Shown: piece by piece, positions 53,622-63,275 of the stretch | Numbering within the stretch: position 1 is the stretch's first letter | Layout: the number at the start of each line of letters is the position of its first letter | Assembly: GCF_036488675.1 (NCBI RefSeq) | Contig: NZ_CP133148.1 | Coordinates: 2,728,001 to 2,792,000 of the forward strand | DNA: 64,000 nt | Origin: Sinorhizobium chiapasense | GTDB lineage: Bacteria; Pseudomonadota; Alphaproteobacteria; Rhizobiales; Rhizobiaceae | Reading direction: 5' to 3' | The notes under the pieces: generated by a model | Databases searched by the model: none | What the model saw: the letters and a program-made list of their open reading frames with translations, nothing else | What the model was told of the DNA's origin: nothing | Program-made: the position numbers and the translations under genes

Positions 53622-54250
53622 GCATAGAGCCTTTCATAGAGCATGCGGACGATCCCCGCCGTAATTCCCCAGATATTCCGTTCGCCATAGGGCATGCGAT
53701 AGAATTGCCGTTCAGCACCCTGCCAATGGCTGCGTCCGCGCCCATGGTTGACAGGGTTCATCAGGAAAGAAAGCGGCACTTCGAACACGCTTTCCACCTC
53801 TTCCGGATTGGGCGCGAGTTCGAAGCCTGGCTGCACGACCGCGAGCACCGGCGTGATGCGGAAGCCCGACATGGCCATATAGTGCGGCAGACGGCCGATC
53901 GTCTCGACGAAACGGGGGTCGAGACCGATCTCCTCCTGCGCCTCGCGGAGCGCCGCAACTTCGATGGACTTGTCCTCGGGATCGACTACCCCGCCGGGAA
54001 AGGCGACCTGACCGGAGTGTTTGCGTAACGTCGAAGTCCGCTGGGTAAAGATCACGCTCGCGTCTTCGCCATCGTCGACGACCGGCACGAGCACGGCCGC
54101 GTCCTTCAAATGCAGGGCTTCGAGGTAGGGCACGATGCCAGGATTGAGCAGGAAATCGCCGTGATCGCGCCACGCCGTCTCAATCGGTCCGCCTGTCTGG
54201 GCGAGTGCCCTGCGGCGAAACTCGTCGGCGGAAAAGGGATGATTTGTCAT
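53618..54250 (-). CDS. NUDIX hydrolase, CoA pyrophosphatase-like
   Basis: A 210-residue protein. The Nudix box is complete: GGVVDPEDKSIEVAALREA...EE-IGL. The stretch RTSTLRKHSGQVAFPGG before it is the NuCoA (CoA pyrophosphatase) signature. It would hydrolyse CoA or acyl-CoA at the pyrophosphate. Overlaps its neighbours on both sides by four bases (operon DUF1285-NUDIX-CCA). Confidence 0.94.
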   Translation of the reverse strand: MTNHPFSADEFRRRALAQTGGPIETAWRDHGDFLLNPGIVPYLEALHLKDAAVLVPVVDDGEDASVIFTQRTSTLRKHSGQVAFPGGVVDPEDKSIEVAALREAQEEIGLDPRFVETIGRLPHYMAMSGFRITPVLAVVQPGFELAPNPEEVESVFEVPLSFLMNPVNHGRGRSHWQGAERQFYRMPYGERNIWGITAGIVRMLYERLYA

Positions 54251-54870
54251 TGCGACAGAGCTTCCAGCTCGGCCGCCGGCATGATCGGAAAGATCGCGCC
54301 GGACGATTTGACGCAGAACATGTCGACGCCTTCGATCTCGACGGTTTCGCCCAGTTCGACGATGTCATACATGACGGGCCTCGATACGAGCGCCTCAAGC
54401 CGCCCGCGGACATGAAGGTAGGGTTTCAGTTCGCGATTTTCGCCATGGATGACGAAGCGGAGGGGATGCTCCGGCCCGGCCTCCACCACATCGCCGACAT
54501 TGGTGCGAAATGTCAGGACATTTCCGCCATCCCTGACAGTAACGCGCATTTCCACAGCGATAAACGGGGCATCGGCGATGCGGATGCCGACTTTCTCCAC
54601 TGGCGTGACAAGGTAGGTCTTGCCGTCCTCGTCCTTGCGCAGGACGGTGGAAAACAGCCGGACGAGCGGCTGGCGACCGATCGGCGTTCCCATGTAGAAC
54701 CACGTTCCATCGCCACGGATTTCCATGTCGATATCGCCGCAAAACGGCGGGTTCCAACGGTCGACCGGCGGTAATCCCCGCGCTTCGCCGCCCCTTTCGC
54801 CGGCGGCGCGGGCAATCAGCGCGGCAAGGCCGGCCGCGTCGCCCGTTTGCTGAATCTTGGCTTCTGCCAT
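54247..54870 (-). CDS. DUF1285 family protein
   Basis: A 207-residue cytoplasmic protein: LPPVDRWNPPFCGDIDMEIR, WFYMGTPIGRQPLVRLFSTV, LRKDEDGKTYLVTPVEKVGI. It matches DUF1285, a PH-like beta fold of unknown role. First gene of the operon with the NUDIX and CCA genes (four-base overlap). Start at 54870 with GGGACGGAACG; upstream codons to 55017 are not family-like. Divergent from the MoxR operon, an arrangement common in Rhizobiales. Confidence 0.9.
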   Translation of the reverse strand: MAEAKIQQTGDAAGLAALIARAAGERGGEARGLPPVDRWNPPFCGDIDMEIRGDGTWFYMGTPIGRQPLVRLFSTVLRKDEDGKTYLVTPVEKVGIRIADAPFIAVEMRVTVRDGGNVLTFRTNVGDVVEAGPEHPLRFVIHGENRELKPYLHVRGRLEALVSRPVMYDIVELGETVEIEGVDMFCVKSSGAIFPIMPAAELEALSQ

Positions 54871-55134
54871 CGTTCCGTCCCGTTTGGTCCCGATCTTGCA
54901 TCTGAAGCATAACGCGTTCAGACGAACGTGCGAGGGATGCTCCGGCCCTCCGGTTTTGGGCATTCCGTCCGAATCGACGAGCATGCGGGATGCACGGCGA
55001 GCGTCCTGCAAGCTCACGACATAGTGCGTTGGCGGCGGCTTGTCAGCCGTCCGCCAGGGTCTAAATTGAAAAATAAGGACTGAATATTAGGCAATGGCGA
55101 TTCGGTTCAGCAGCGACGATCTGGGAGAATTGCG

Positions 55135-56148
55135 ATGAGTGTTATGAAAAGCGCGACCGATGCGGCCGACGAGAAGGCAATCGTCGCGGCCGCGGAAGCC
55201 GCACTGGGTGAGATCGCGCTCATACGCGCCGAGGTCGGCAAGGTGATCTTCGGCCAGGAGAACGTGGTCGAGCAGACGCTGCTCGCCGTGCTGTCCGGCG
55301 GTCACGCGCTGCTCGTCGGCGTACCGGGTCTTGCCAAGACCAAGCTCGTCGCCACGCTCGGTACCGTTCTCGGGCTCGACAACAGCCGTATCCAGTTCAC
55401 GCCCGACCTGATGCCTTCCGACATTCTGGGCTCAGAAGTGATGGACCAGGATGCCGCGGGCTATCGGTCGTTTCGTTTCGTCCCCGGCCCAATCTTTACG
55501 CAGCTGCTGATGGCGGACGAGATCAACCGCGCCTCGCCGCGAACCCAGTCGGCGCTGCTGCAGGCCATGCAGGAATATCACATCACGGTCGCCGGCGCCC
55601 GCAAGGACCTGCCGCAGCCGTTTCATGTGCTCGCGACCCAGAACCCACTCGAGCAGGAGGGAACCTACCCCCTGCCAGAGGCACAGCTCGACCGATTCCT
55701 GATGCAGGTCGATGTCGGCTACCCCGAGCTTGCCGCCGAACGGCAAATCCTGCTGGAGACGACCGGCGTCATTGAAGCCGAAGCGCGGCCGGTGATCGAC
55801 GCCCAGCGCCTCCTGCAGATCCAGAGTCTGATCCGGCAGATGCCGGTCGGCGAGAAGGTGGTCGATGCCATCCTGTCGCTCGTCCGCTCCGCCCGCCCCG
55901 GCAACGGCAACTCCACGACCGACAAGAATGTCGCCTGGGGGCCGGGTCCGCGAGCGGGCCAGGCTCTGATGCTGTGCGCCCGGGCGCGCGCCCTCTATGA
56001 CGGCCGGCTGGCGCCCTCCGCCGACGATATCCTTGCCCTTGCCGAACCGGTGCTGCAGCACCGTATGGCGCTCACCTTCGCCGCCCGTGCGGAAGGCATG
56101 ACCGTCCGCGACGTTATCGCCGGCCTGGTGAAACGAGCCAAGGGTTAA
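55135..56148 (+). CDS. MoxR-family AAA+ ATPase
   Basis: A 337-residue AAA+ protein: Walker A GVPGLAKT (62-69), Walker B LLMADEINRASPRTQSALL, sensor LATQNPLEQEGTYPLPEAQLD and a lid domain. MoxR proteins act with vWA-domain proteins as chaperone-like complexes for envelope and metal-enzyme maturation. First gene of the operon with DUF58, BatA/DUF4159 and vWA membrane proteins. Ribosome site GGGAG. Confidence 0.95.
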   Translation: MSVMKSATDAADEKAIVAAAEAALGEIALIRAEVGKVIFGQENVVEQTLLAVLSGGHALLVGVPGLAKTKLVATLGTVLGLDNSRIQFTPDLMPSDILGSEVMDQDAAGYRSFRFVPGPIFTQLLMADEINRASPRTQSALLQAMQEYHITVAGARKDLPQPFHVLATQNPLEQEGTYPLPEAQLDRFLMQVDVGYPELAAERQILLETTGVIEAEARPVIDAQRLLQIQSLIRQMPVGEKVVDAILSLVRSARPGNGNSTTDKNVAWGPGPRAGQALMLCARARALYDGRLAPSADDILALAEPVLQHRMALTFAARAEGMTVRDVIAGLVKRAKG

Positions 56149-56151
56149 TAT

Positions 56152-57072
56152 ATGGCCTCCATCGGGCACATAGTCGCGCGTACCCCTTCCGGCGAAGTCC
56201 TGTCGCGCGCCCAACAGCGCGCAATGCTCGTTCCGGACTGCCTTGTCGAAGCGCGCAGGATCGCCAACACGGTGATCTCCGGCTGGCATGGCCGGCGCAA
56301 GCGCGGTATCGGCGAAAATTTCTGGCAGTTCCGCCCCTATAGCGAAGGCGAAAGCCTGTCTCGGATCGACTGGCGCCGGTCCGCCCGCGACGATCATACC
56401 TATGTCCGAGACCGCGAATGGGAGGCAGCCCATACGATCTGGCTTTGGGCCGACCTTTCGCCCTCGATGATGTACAAGTCGACGCTCGGTGCGGTCTCCA
56501 AGGAAAGCCGTGCACTCGTGCTGATGCTGGCGCTTGCCGAAATTCTCGCCCGCTCCGGCGAACGGATCGGTTGCCCCGGCGTCATGGAACCGGTCTCGGC
56601 GCGCAACGCCGCCGAACGATTGGCAACTGCGATCATGCTGAGCTCGCTCGCGGAGGGCCTGCCCGAGACCGGCATGATCCGCAACGCCAGCGATCTGGTG
56701 CTGATCGGCGATTTCCTCGATCCCGCCGACAAGGTAATGGAGCGTCTTGCACCGCTCGCACGCCGCGGTTTCCGTGGACATATGGTCGAGATCGCCGATC
56801 CTGCGGAGGAGGTCTTCCCCTATGCCGGGCGAACCGAATTCACCGACCCGGAAACCGGCGAAAAGCTGACCGCCGGACGCGCCGAGATTCTGCAGGAGGA
56901 TTATCAGCGCGCCTATCTTGCCCGCCGCGACAGCCTGGGCTCGAGCCTCAGACATCTCGGCTGGACCTTCATCCCGCATAGGACCGACCGCCCCGCGTCC
57001 GAGGCGCTGGTTGCCGTGCATATGTATCTATCCGGAATGCCTGGGCGGGCAACGCACGGAGGTTTGCTATGA
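56152..57072 (+). CDS. DUF58 domain protein
   Basis: A 306-residue protein with FRPYSEGESLSRIDWRRSAR, the DUF58 signature, followed by a vWA-like fold LWADLSPSMM (in place of DxSxS). DUF58 proteins accompany MoxR ATPases. It starts three bases after the MoxR stop and overlaps the next gene by four bases, so the operon is tightly coupled. Confidence 0.93.
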   Translation: MASIGHIVARTPSGEVLSRAQQRAMLVPDCLVEARRIANTVISGWHGRRKRGIGENFWQFRPYSEGESLSRIDWRRSARDDHTYVRDREWEAAHTIWLWADLSPSMMYKSTLGAVSKESRALVLMLALAEILARSGERIGCPGVMEPVSARNAAERLATAIMLSSLAEGLPETGMIRNASDLVLIGDFLDPADKVMERLAPLARRGFRGHMVEIADPAEEVFPYAGRTEFTDPETGEKLTAGRAEILQEDYQRAYLARRDSLGSSLRHLGWTFIPHRTDRPASEALVAVHMYLSGMPGRATHGGLL

Positions 57073-59879
57073 TCGGCGGCCTTTCCTTCGTCTTCGCCAA
57101 TCCTGCCATGCTGGCCGCGCTTGTCGCGCTGCCGGTGATCTGGTGGCTTTTGCGGATGACGCCGCCGCGACCGGCGGCCGAGGTCTTTCCGCCGCTGCGC
57201 ATCCTCGCCTCGGTTCTGAAGCGCGAGGAGACCCCGTCGAAGAGCCCCTGGTGGCTGACGCTTCTCAGGATGCTGATGGCGGCCGCCGTCATTTTCGCGA
57301 TCGCCGATCCGGTCTTCAATCCGCGCAGCAACACGCTCGCGTCCTCCGGCCCGCTCGCGCTTCTGATCGACAACAGCTGGGCGACCGCACCCGATTGGGA
57401 GAGGCGGGTCGAGGCTGCCTCGGCCCTGATCGACGACGCGGAGACGAGAGACCTTGCCGTCTCAATCGTCTTCACTGGCGACCGACAGCACAATGCAACG
57501 CCGGGATCGGCGGCATCGGCGCGCAACCGTCTGGCTGCCGCATCGCCCGAACCGCTTCCGGCCGATCGCCGCTCCGCGATCGCTGCCATGCGGACGGCTT
57601 TCAAAGACGCTGCACCCGGCACGCTCGCCTTCGTCACGGACGGCATCGAAGCAGCGGACGGCAAGACGATGGAGGCGCTCGCAGGAATGGGCGCCGCGAA
57701 CCTCCGGGTGATCGAGGCCGATGGCAGTCAAGCGATAGCGCTCACCAACAGCAGCAACGAAAACGCGGGCATGTCGGTGACGGCGAGCCGATTGAAAACC
57801 GATGATCGCCGTTCCGTGTCGATCGTCGCTTACGACACGCGTGGTCGCGCCATCGCCGACGGCGCGATCGACTTCGCGCCCGGTGAAGCGGTTGCGAAGG
57901 GAACGATCGCCGCGCCTTTTGAACTGCGCAACGATTTCGCCCGCATCGGCATCGAAGGCGCCGCGACCGCCGGCGCTGTCCATCTGCTCGACGATGGGTT
58001 CCGCCGCCGTCGAGTCGCTCTCTTGAGCGGCGAGGCTCGCGATCTTTCCCAGCCGCTGCTGTCGCCGCTCTACTACATCAACCGGGCGCTGGCCCCCTAT
58101 GCCGATCTCGTCGAACCGCGCGAGACCGATCTTGCCGTTGCCATTCCAGAACTTCTCGAACAACGGCCTTCGGTCCTGATCATGGCCGATATCGGCCGTC
58201 TGCCGGAAGAGATGTATCCGCTCATGAAGAAGTGGATCGACAATGGCGGTACGCTGATCCGCTTTGCCGGGCCGCGGCTTGCGGCGGCACCGGCCGACGA
58301 TCCGCTCGTGCCCGTGACGCTGCGGCAGGGCGAGCGGGCGCTTGGCGGCGCACTTACCTGGTCGGAGCCGCAGCCCCTCGCCGACTATCCCGCCAACGGC
58401 CCCTTTGCCGGAATGCCACGTCCTACCGACATTCTCGTCAAGCGGCAGGTCCTGGCCGAACCCACGGCTGACCTGGCCGAGCGGACCTGGGCGAACCTCG
58501 CCGATGGTACGCCGCTGGTGACGACGGCTGCTCAGGGGTCGGGACGCATCATCCTCTTCCATGTCAGCGCCGAGGCGACCTGGTCGAATCTGCCGATTTC
58601 GGGTCATTTCGTCGAAATGCTCCGCCGTAGCGTGCAGCTCGCGCGGAGCGGCGGCGTCGCGAGCGAAGGCAAGGCGCAGGCACAGACGCTGGCGCCCTAC
58701 CGGCTGCTGAACGCCGACGGCGTCCTTGTTGCCGAAACCGGCAATGCGCGGCCACTCAACGTCGCTCCTGGCAAGGCGCCGCTTGCAACTCCGGAAAACC
58801 CGCCGGGGCTCTATGGATCCGAAGACGGTTTCACGGCGTTGAACCTGCTCCCGCGCGACGCGGAACTCAAGCGGATCGACATGGTGGCAGCAGGCCCGCA
58901 CACCTCAGAACGGCTGACCGGCGAGGAAAGCTGGTCGCTGAAGCCTGCGCTCTTGACGCTGGCGCTGCTCCTGCTCCTTGCCGATGCCGTAATCGTTCTC
59001 TTCATGGGCGGAGCCTTTTCGCGGATTCGCATGGCGAGGACCGCGGCCACAATGCTTTTCATGCTGTGCGGCACCCTTGCCCTCCTGCCGCCGCCGGCAC
59101 TTGCGGAAGATGCGCGTCCGGATGACCAACGTATCCTCGAACGCCTCGATACGACCCATCTTGCCTATGTCGTCACCGGAGAAGACGACGTCGATCGTCT
59201 CTCCGAACGCGGTCTCACCGGTCTCACCGATTTCCTGACCTATCGCACGACGCTCGAGCCGGGCGCGCCCGTCGGGCTGGACATTTCCAAGGACGAACTC
59301 AGCCTCTATCCGATCATCTATTGGCCGGTCTCCGCCAATGCGCCAATGCCGAGCCCGCAGGCGGTAAGTCGCATCGACGCCTATATGCGTGCAGGCGGCA
59401 CGGTGCTCTTCGACACCCGCGACCAGTTCTCCTCATTAGGCGCCTCGTCGAACGGGACGAGCCCGAACACCGAACGGCTGCAGGCGATTCTGGCCAATCT
59501 CGACATTCCGCCGCTGGAGCCCGTTCCGGCCGACCATGTGCTGACCAAGGCCTTCTATCTGCTGACGAATTTTCCGGGGCGCTACACCGGCAGTCCTCTC
59601 TGGATCGAGGCGCAACTCGACAACCGCGAAGAGCCTAGCGACCGCCCGGCCCGGTCCGGGGACGGCGTCACGCCGATCATGATCACCGGCAACGACTTTG
59701 CCGGTGCCTGGGCCGTGGATACGAATGGCGTTGCGCTCTTGCCGACGGTTCCGCCAGACGAGATGCAGCGCGAATACGCCTTCCGCTCCGGCGTCAACAT
59801 CATGATGTATATGCTGACTGGCAACTACAAGGCCGACCAGGTGCACGTGCCCGCCCTGCTCGAGCGGCTCGGTCAGTGA
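57069..59879 (+). CDS. BatA-like membrane protein with C-terminal DUF4159
   Basis: A 936-residue inner-membrane protein. N-terminal BatA domain: FVFANPAMLAALVALPVIWW (TM1), LLRMLMAAAVIFAIADPVF (TM2), then a vWA-like domain LLIDNSWAT whose MIDAS is incomplete, a long periplasmic or cytoplasmic region, a TM near residue 632-655, a second signal-like helix, and DUF4159 (about 690-936, LSLYPIIYWPVSANA). Large two-part protein typical of the Rhizobiales MoxR cluster. Function unknown. Confidence 0.9.
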   Translation: MIGGLSFVFANPAMLAALVALPVIWWLLRMTPPRPAAEVFPPLRILASVLKREETPSKSPWWLTLLRMLMAAAVIFAIADPVFNPRSNTLASSGPLALLIDNSWATAPDWERRVEAASALIDDAETRDLAVSIVFTGDRQHNATPGSAASARNRLAAASPEPLPADRRSAIAAMRTAFKDAAPGTLAFVTDGIEAADGKTMEALAGMGAANLRVIEADGSQAIALTNSSNENAGMSVTASRLKTDDRRSVSIVAYDTRGRAIADGAIDFAPGEAVAKGTIAAPFELRNDFARIGIEGAATAGAVHLLDDGFRRRRVALLSGEARDLSQPLLSPLYYINRALAPYADLVEPRETDLAVAIPELLEQRPSVLIMADIGRLPEEMYPLMKKWIDNGGTLIRFAGPRLAAAPADDPLVPVTLRQGERALGGALTWSEPQPLADYPANGPFAGMPRPTDILVKRQVLAEPTADLAERTWANLADGTPLVTTAAQGSGRIILFHVSAEATWSNLPISGHFVEMLRRSVQLARSGGVASEGKAQAQTLAPYRLLNADGVLVAETGNARPLNVAPGKAPLATPENPPGLYGSEDGFTALNLLPRDAELKRIDMVAAGPHTSERLTGEESWSLKPALLTLALLLLLADAVIVLFMGGAFSRIRMARTAATMLFMLCGTLALLPPPALAEDARPDDQRILERLDTTHLAYVVTGEDDVDRLSERGLTGLTDFLTYRTTLEPGAPVGLDISKDELSLYPIIYWPVSANAPMPSPQAVSRIDAYMRAGGTVLFDTRDQFSSLGASSNGTSPNTERLQAILANLDIPPLEPVPADHVLTKAFYLLTNFPGRYTGSPLWIEAQLDNREEPSDRPARSGDGVTPIMITGNDFAGAWAVDTNGVALLPTVPPDEMQREYAFRSGVNIMMYMLTGNYKADQVHVPALLERLGQ

Positions 59880-59889
59880 GGACCGTTCG

Positions 59890-61959
59890 ATGACCGTCGA
59901 CTTTGCACCATTTCTTCCCTGGCCCTATCTCGCGGCGCTGATCCTTGCGGCGGTCGCGCTCGCCGCGCTCGGCCTGTGGCGTGGCGTTCGCGGTGCCTGG
60001 CTGAGAACGGCAGCGCTGGCGGCGTTCTGCCTGGCGATCAGCAACCCATCGGTTTTCCAGGAGGAGCGCGAGCCGCTTTCGACCATCGTTGCCGTCGTCG
60101 TCGACCGCAGCCAGAGTCAGAACAATGGCAACCGCCGCGAACAGACGGACCATGCGCTTGCCGGCCTCAAGGATCGCCTCTCCCGCTTTCCACAGATCGA
60201 GACCCGCATCGTCGAGGCTGCGGATAGCGCCGAAACCGAGGCGCCTTCGACGAAGCTCTTCGGCGCATTGTCGACAGCGCTCGCCGACGTACCACCGGCG
60301 CGGGTCGGCGGCGCCGTCTTCATCACCGATGGACAAATTCACGACGTTCCCGACGTCAATCAGAAGCTCGGCTTCGATGCGCCGATCCATGGCCTGATCA
60401 CCGGCAAACCGAGCGAATTCGATCGGCGTATCGAAATCGTCAGCGCACCACGCTTCGGCATCGTTGGCGAACAGCAGAAGATGACCTTCCGCGTCGTCGA
60501 TGACGGCGCAGCCCCCGGCGGTGGTGCCGAAGTGACGATCCGCCTCAACGGCAACGAGATCGCGACCGAGCGTGCCGAGCCGGGCACCGACGTGCCCTTC
60601 AGTTTCACCGTGCCGCGCGGCGGCAACAACATCCTCGAATTCGCTGTGAACCCGCTCGCCGGCGAAGTGACGGAGGTCAACAACCGCGCCGTCCACGTGC
60701 TCGACGGCATCCGCGAGAACCTGCGCGTGCTTCTCGTTTCCGGCGAGCCGCATGCGGGCGAGCGCGCCTGGCGCAATCTTCTGAAGTCCGACGCGGCGGT
60801 CGATCTCGTCCATTTCACCATTCTGCGTCCTCCGGAAAAGCAGGATGGCACCCCGATCAACGAACTTTCGCTGATCGCCTTTCCGACGCGCGAGCTCTTC
60901 GTCGACAAGATCAGCGAGTTCGATCTGATCATCTTCGACCGCTACCAGCATCGCGGCGTGCTGCCGATCCTCTACTACGACAACATTGCGCAATATGTGC
61001 AGAACGGCGGCGCCTTGTTGATCGCCGCAGGCCCGGAACACGCCGGCGATGACTCGATTGCCGCCACGCCTCTTTCAGCGGTTCTGCCCGCGACCCCCAC
61101 CGGCGTCATGAATGAAAAGGCGTTCTTCCCCCGCCTCTCGGAGGAGGGAAAGAAGCATCCTGTCACGCGCGGTCTCGAAGGCGCGTCGAGCGAGCCGCCG
61201 GGCTGGGGCCGTTGGTTCCGCACCGTCGACGTGGACCGCCCGCTCGGGCAGACGGTGATGGAAGCGGCCGACGGAAAGCCGTTGCTCGTGCTCAACCGCG
61301 TCGGCAAGGGGCGTGTCGCGATGCTTTTGTCCGACCAGGGCTGGCTGTGGGCACGCGGCATTGAAGGCGGCGGACCTCATGTTTCGCTTTATCGGCGCAC
61401 GGCCCACTGGCTAATGCAGGAACCGGCGCTTGAGGAAGAGGCACTGACGGCACGCGCCTCCGGCCGTACGCTGGAAATTACCAGGCAGACGATCGAAGGC
61501 GATCCCGGGCAGGCGACGCTCACCTATCCATCGGGCAAGACCGACGAGATCACTCTGACCGAGCGCGAACCGGGCCTCTACAAGGCCGAAGTCAAAACGA
61601 CGGAAACCGGCCTCTTCGAGGTGGCCAACGACGAGCTCACGACCCTCGTCCATGTCGGCAATGTCGATGCACCGGAATTCAAGGCGGCAATCTCCACGGA
61701 GGAAAAGCTCCGTCCTTGGGCGGAAAAAACCAAGGGGCTCGTGCGGCGGCTGGCGGATGCTGACGGCCCGGTCGATCTTCCCTCGATCCTGCCGGTGCGT
61801 GGCGCGGTCCGGGTGGCCGACGGCGAGCGCCTTTCGCTGCGCATGACGGACGAGACGGTGCTGAAGGGCATCAACTCTCTGTCCCTGTTCGGCGGTCTCT
61901 TCGGGCTCGCCGCCCTGCTCTTCCTGATCTCGTCCATGTGGTATCGCGAGGGCCGGTGA
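59890..61959 (+). CDS. membrane protein with vWA and class I amidotransferase-like domains
   Basis: A 689-residue protein. TM segments about 13-30 and 38-54; then AVVVDRSQSQNN with DxSxS (D72, S74, S76), a plausible MIDAS metal site; a beta-sandwich stretch (about 180-285); a flavodoxin-like/GATase1-like domain (about 285-450) without a clear catalytic Cys; and a C-terminal TM (about 660-680). It completes the MoxR operon. A role in envelope maturation is inferred. Confidence 0.88.
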   Translation: MTVDFAPFLPWPYLAALILAAVALAALGLWRGVRGAWLRTAALAAFCLAISNPSVFQEEREPLSTIVAVVVDRSQSQNNGNRREQTDHALAGLKDRLSRFPQIETRIVEAADSAETEAPSTKLFGALSTALADVPPARVGGAVFITDGQIHDVPDVNQKLGFDAPIHGLITGKPSEFDRRIEIVSAPRFGIVGEQQKMTFRVVDDGAAPGGGAEVTIRLNGNEIATERAEPGTDVPFSFTVPRGGNNILEFAVNPLAGEVTEVNNRAVHVLDGIRENLRVLLVSGEPHAGERAWRNLLKSDAAVDLVHFTILRPPEKQDGTPINELSLIAFPTRELFVDKISEFDLIIFDRYQHRGVLPILYYDNIAQYVQNGGALLIAAGPEHAGDDSIAATPLSAVLPATPTGVMNEKAFFPRLSEEGKKHPVTRGLEGASSEPPGWGRWFRTVDVDRPLGQTVMEAADGKPLLVLNRVGKGRVAMLLSDQGWLWARGIEGGGPHVSLYRRTAHWLMQEPALEEEALTARASGRTLEITRQTIEGDPGQATLTYPSGKTDEITLTEREPGLYKAEVKTTETGLFEVANDELTTLVHVGNVDAPEFKAAISTEEKLRPWAEKTKGLVRRLADADGPVDLPSILPVRGAVRVADGERLSLRMTDETVLKGINSLSLFGGLFGLAALLFLISSMWYREGR

Positions 61960-62429
61960 CCCGCGACGAGATCACCATTGCGGATCTCCGTACCGTGCCG
62001 CACTTTGCGGCGGACGTCGTCGATCGCGTCTGGCGGGCCTGGTGGAAGCCGAGAGGATTCCCGCTGAAGCATATTGCCAACTTGGTCAGAGACAATCTCG
62101 GAGCGGGGCCTCTGCCCTCCGCCATCGTTGCTCACCGCGGTCCGACCTTCATGGGCACGGCCTCAGTCATCGCTTCCGACATGGAGGAGCGGCCCCACCT
62201 CACGCCCTGGGTCGCAGCCGTTTGGGTGGACCAAGCGTTCCGGCGGCAGGGCATCGGCGGCACCATCGTCGGCCATGCCGCGCGCGCCGCCTTCGCAGCG
62301 GGAGCCGACACCGTGTACCTTTGTGCAGTACCAACGAAAAGGCCTTTCTACCAAAGGCTTGGCTGGTCGCTGCATGAGCAGGATGCGGGAGACCACGGGC
62401 TCGACGTTTTCACACTCAAAGCGACCTGA
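61956..62429 (+). CDS. GNAT-family N-acetyltransferase
   Basis: A 157-residue acetyltransferase: LTPWVAAVWVDQAFRRQGIGG (acetyl-CoA motif A, R-x-x-G-x-G/A), AAFAAGADTVYLC and RPFYQRLGWSL. The GTG start overlaps the stop of the preceding membrane-protein gene (GTGA), so it is coupled with the MoxR operon. Substrate unknown. Confidence 0.88.
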   Translation: MTRDEITIADLRTVPHFAADVVDRVWRAWWKPRGFPLKHIANLVRDNLGAGPLPSAIVAHRGPTFMGTASVIASDMEERPHLTPWVAAVWVDQAFRRQGIGGTIVGHAARAAFAAGADTVYLCAVPTKRPFYQRLGWSLHEQDAGDHGLDVFTLKAT

Positions 62430-62454
62430 CTGCGCACCATTGAAGTGCTTCACA

Positions 62455-63015
62455 TCAGGCGGCTGCACCCTCGGCCCGGGCTTCTACGGCCTGTCCGGGC
62501 ACGGGCGCAACGCTGTCGTCCCGCCAGCAGATCACGCCGCTGAGCCGCGCGTGGACATCCGCAGCCATCGGCACCACCAGGACCCTGGCCGGATCGACAG
62601 GCCCCGGAAATTCGAGTGCTCCATAATGCACCTTCTCGAAACCGAGCGGCTGGTAATAGGACGGATCGCCGACGAGGATCACCGCCTCGGAGCCTTTCCG
62701 TCGCGCAGCCTCGACGGCAATCCGCACGAGCTCGCGACCAATGCCCCGGTTCTTGTGCGAGGGCCGCACGGCGAGCGGGCCGAGCAGGTGTCCCCTCACC
62801 GGCCCGGCCATGACCGGTGTCATCCGCACGGAGGCGATCGCCTCGCCGTCGTCGGTGCAAATGAAGGACAGCGAACGGTCATGGGGACCCTGCTCGCGAA
62901 TGCGCGCGGCCGCGCGCACGAACCGGCCAGGACCAAATGCTTCTTCGTTGATAATTTCGATTGCTGCGTCGTGTGACGCGTCTTCAGTCAGATAGACGAT
63001 GTCGTGCTTTTTCAT
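62455..63015 (-). CDS. GNAT-family N-acetyltransferase (YhbS-like)
   Basis: A 186-residue acetyltransferase: FGPGRFVRAAARIREQGPHD, then LGPLAVRPSHKNRGIGRELV (acetyl-CoA motif) and ILVGDPSYYQPLGFEKV, a pattern typical of YhbS-like enzymes. Convergent with the preceding GNAT gene, stop to stop, 25 bases apart. The start at 63015 has only a weak ribosome site. Confidence 0.88.
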   Translation of the reverse strand: MKKHDIVYLTEDASHDAAIEIINEEAFGPGRFVRAAARIREQGPHDRSLSFICTDDGEAIASVRMTPVMAGPVRGHLLGPLAVRPSHKNRGIGRELVRIAVEAARRKGSEAVILVGDPSYYQPLGFEKVHYGALEFPGPVDPARVLVVPMAADVHARLSGVICWRDDSVAPVPGQAVEARAEGAAA

Positions 63016-63275
63016 GGATGTCGGGAACCAAGCGTGCGAACGGACAATAGGGGATGGCGCGCCCCGAAAGGGCGTTGGCAGCATCAGCGTCGTCGCAGGC
63101 TTCCCGACTGGATCATCGTTACGATCGTTCCGAACACGAAAAAATGCCTGATCGCGATAGCAGAAAATTGCCGCCTGTCAAAGCCCAAAACGCAGTGTTC
63201 AGAATTTGACACCTATCACCGCCCCGTTGCTGCGTTATCTATTGAGGGCAAGAGAAAACATGAAGGAGCTAGTGC

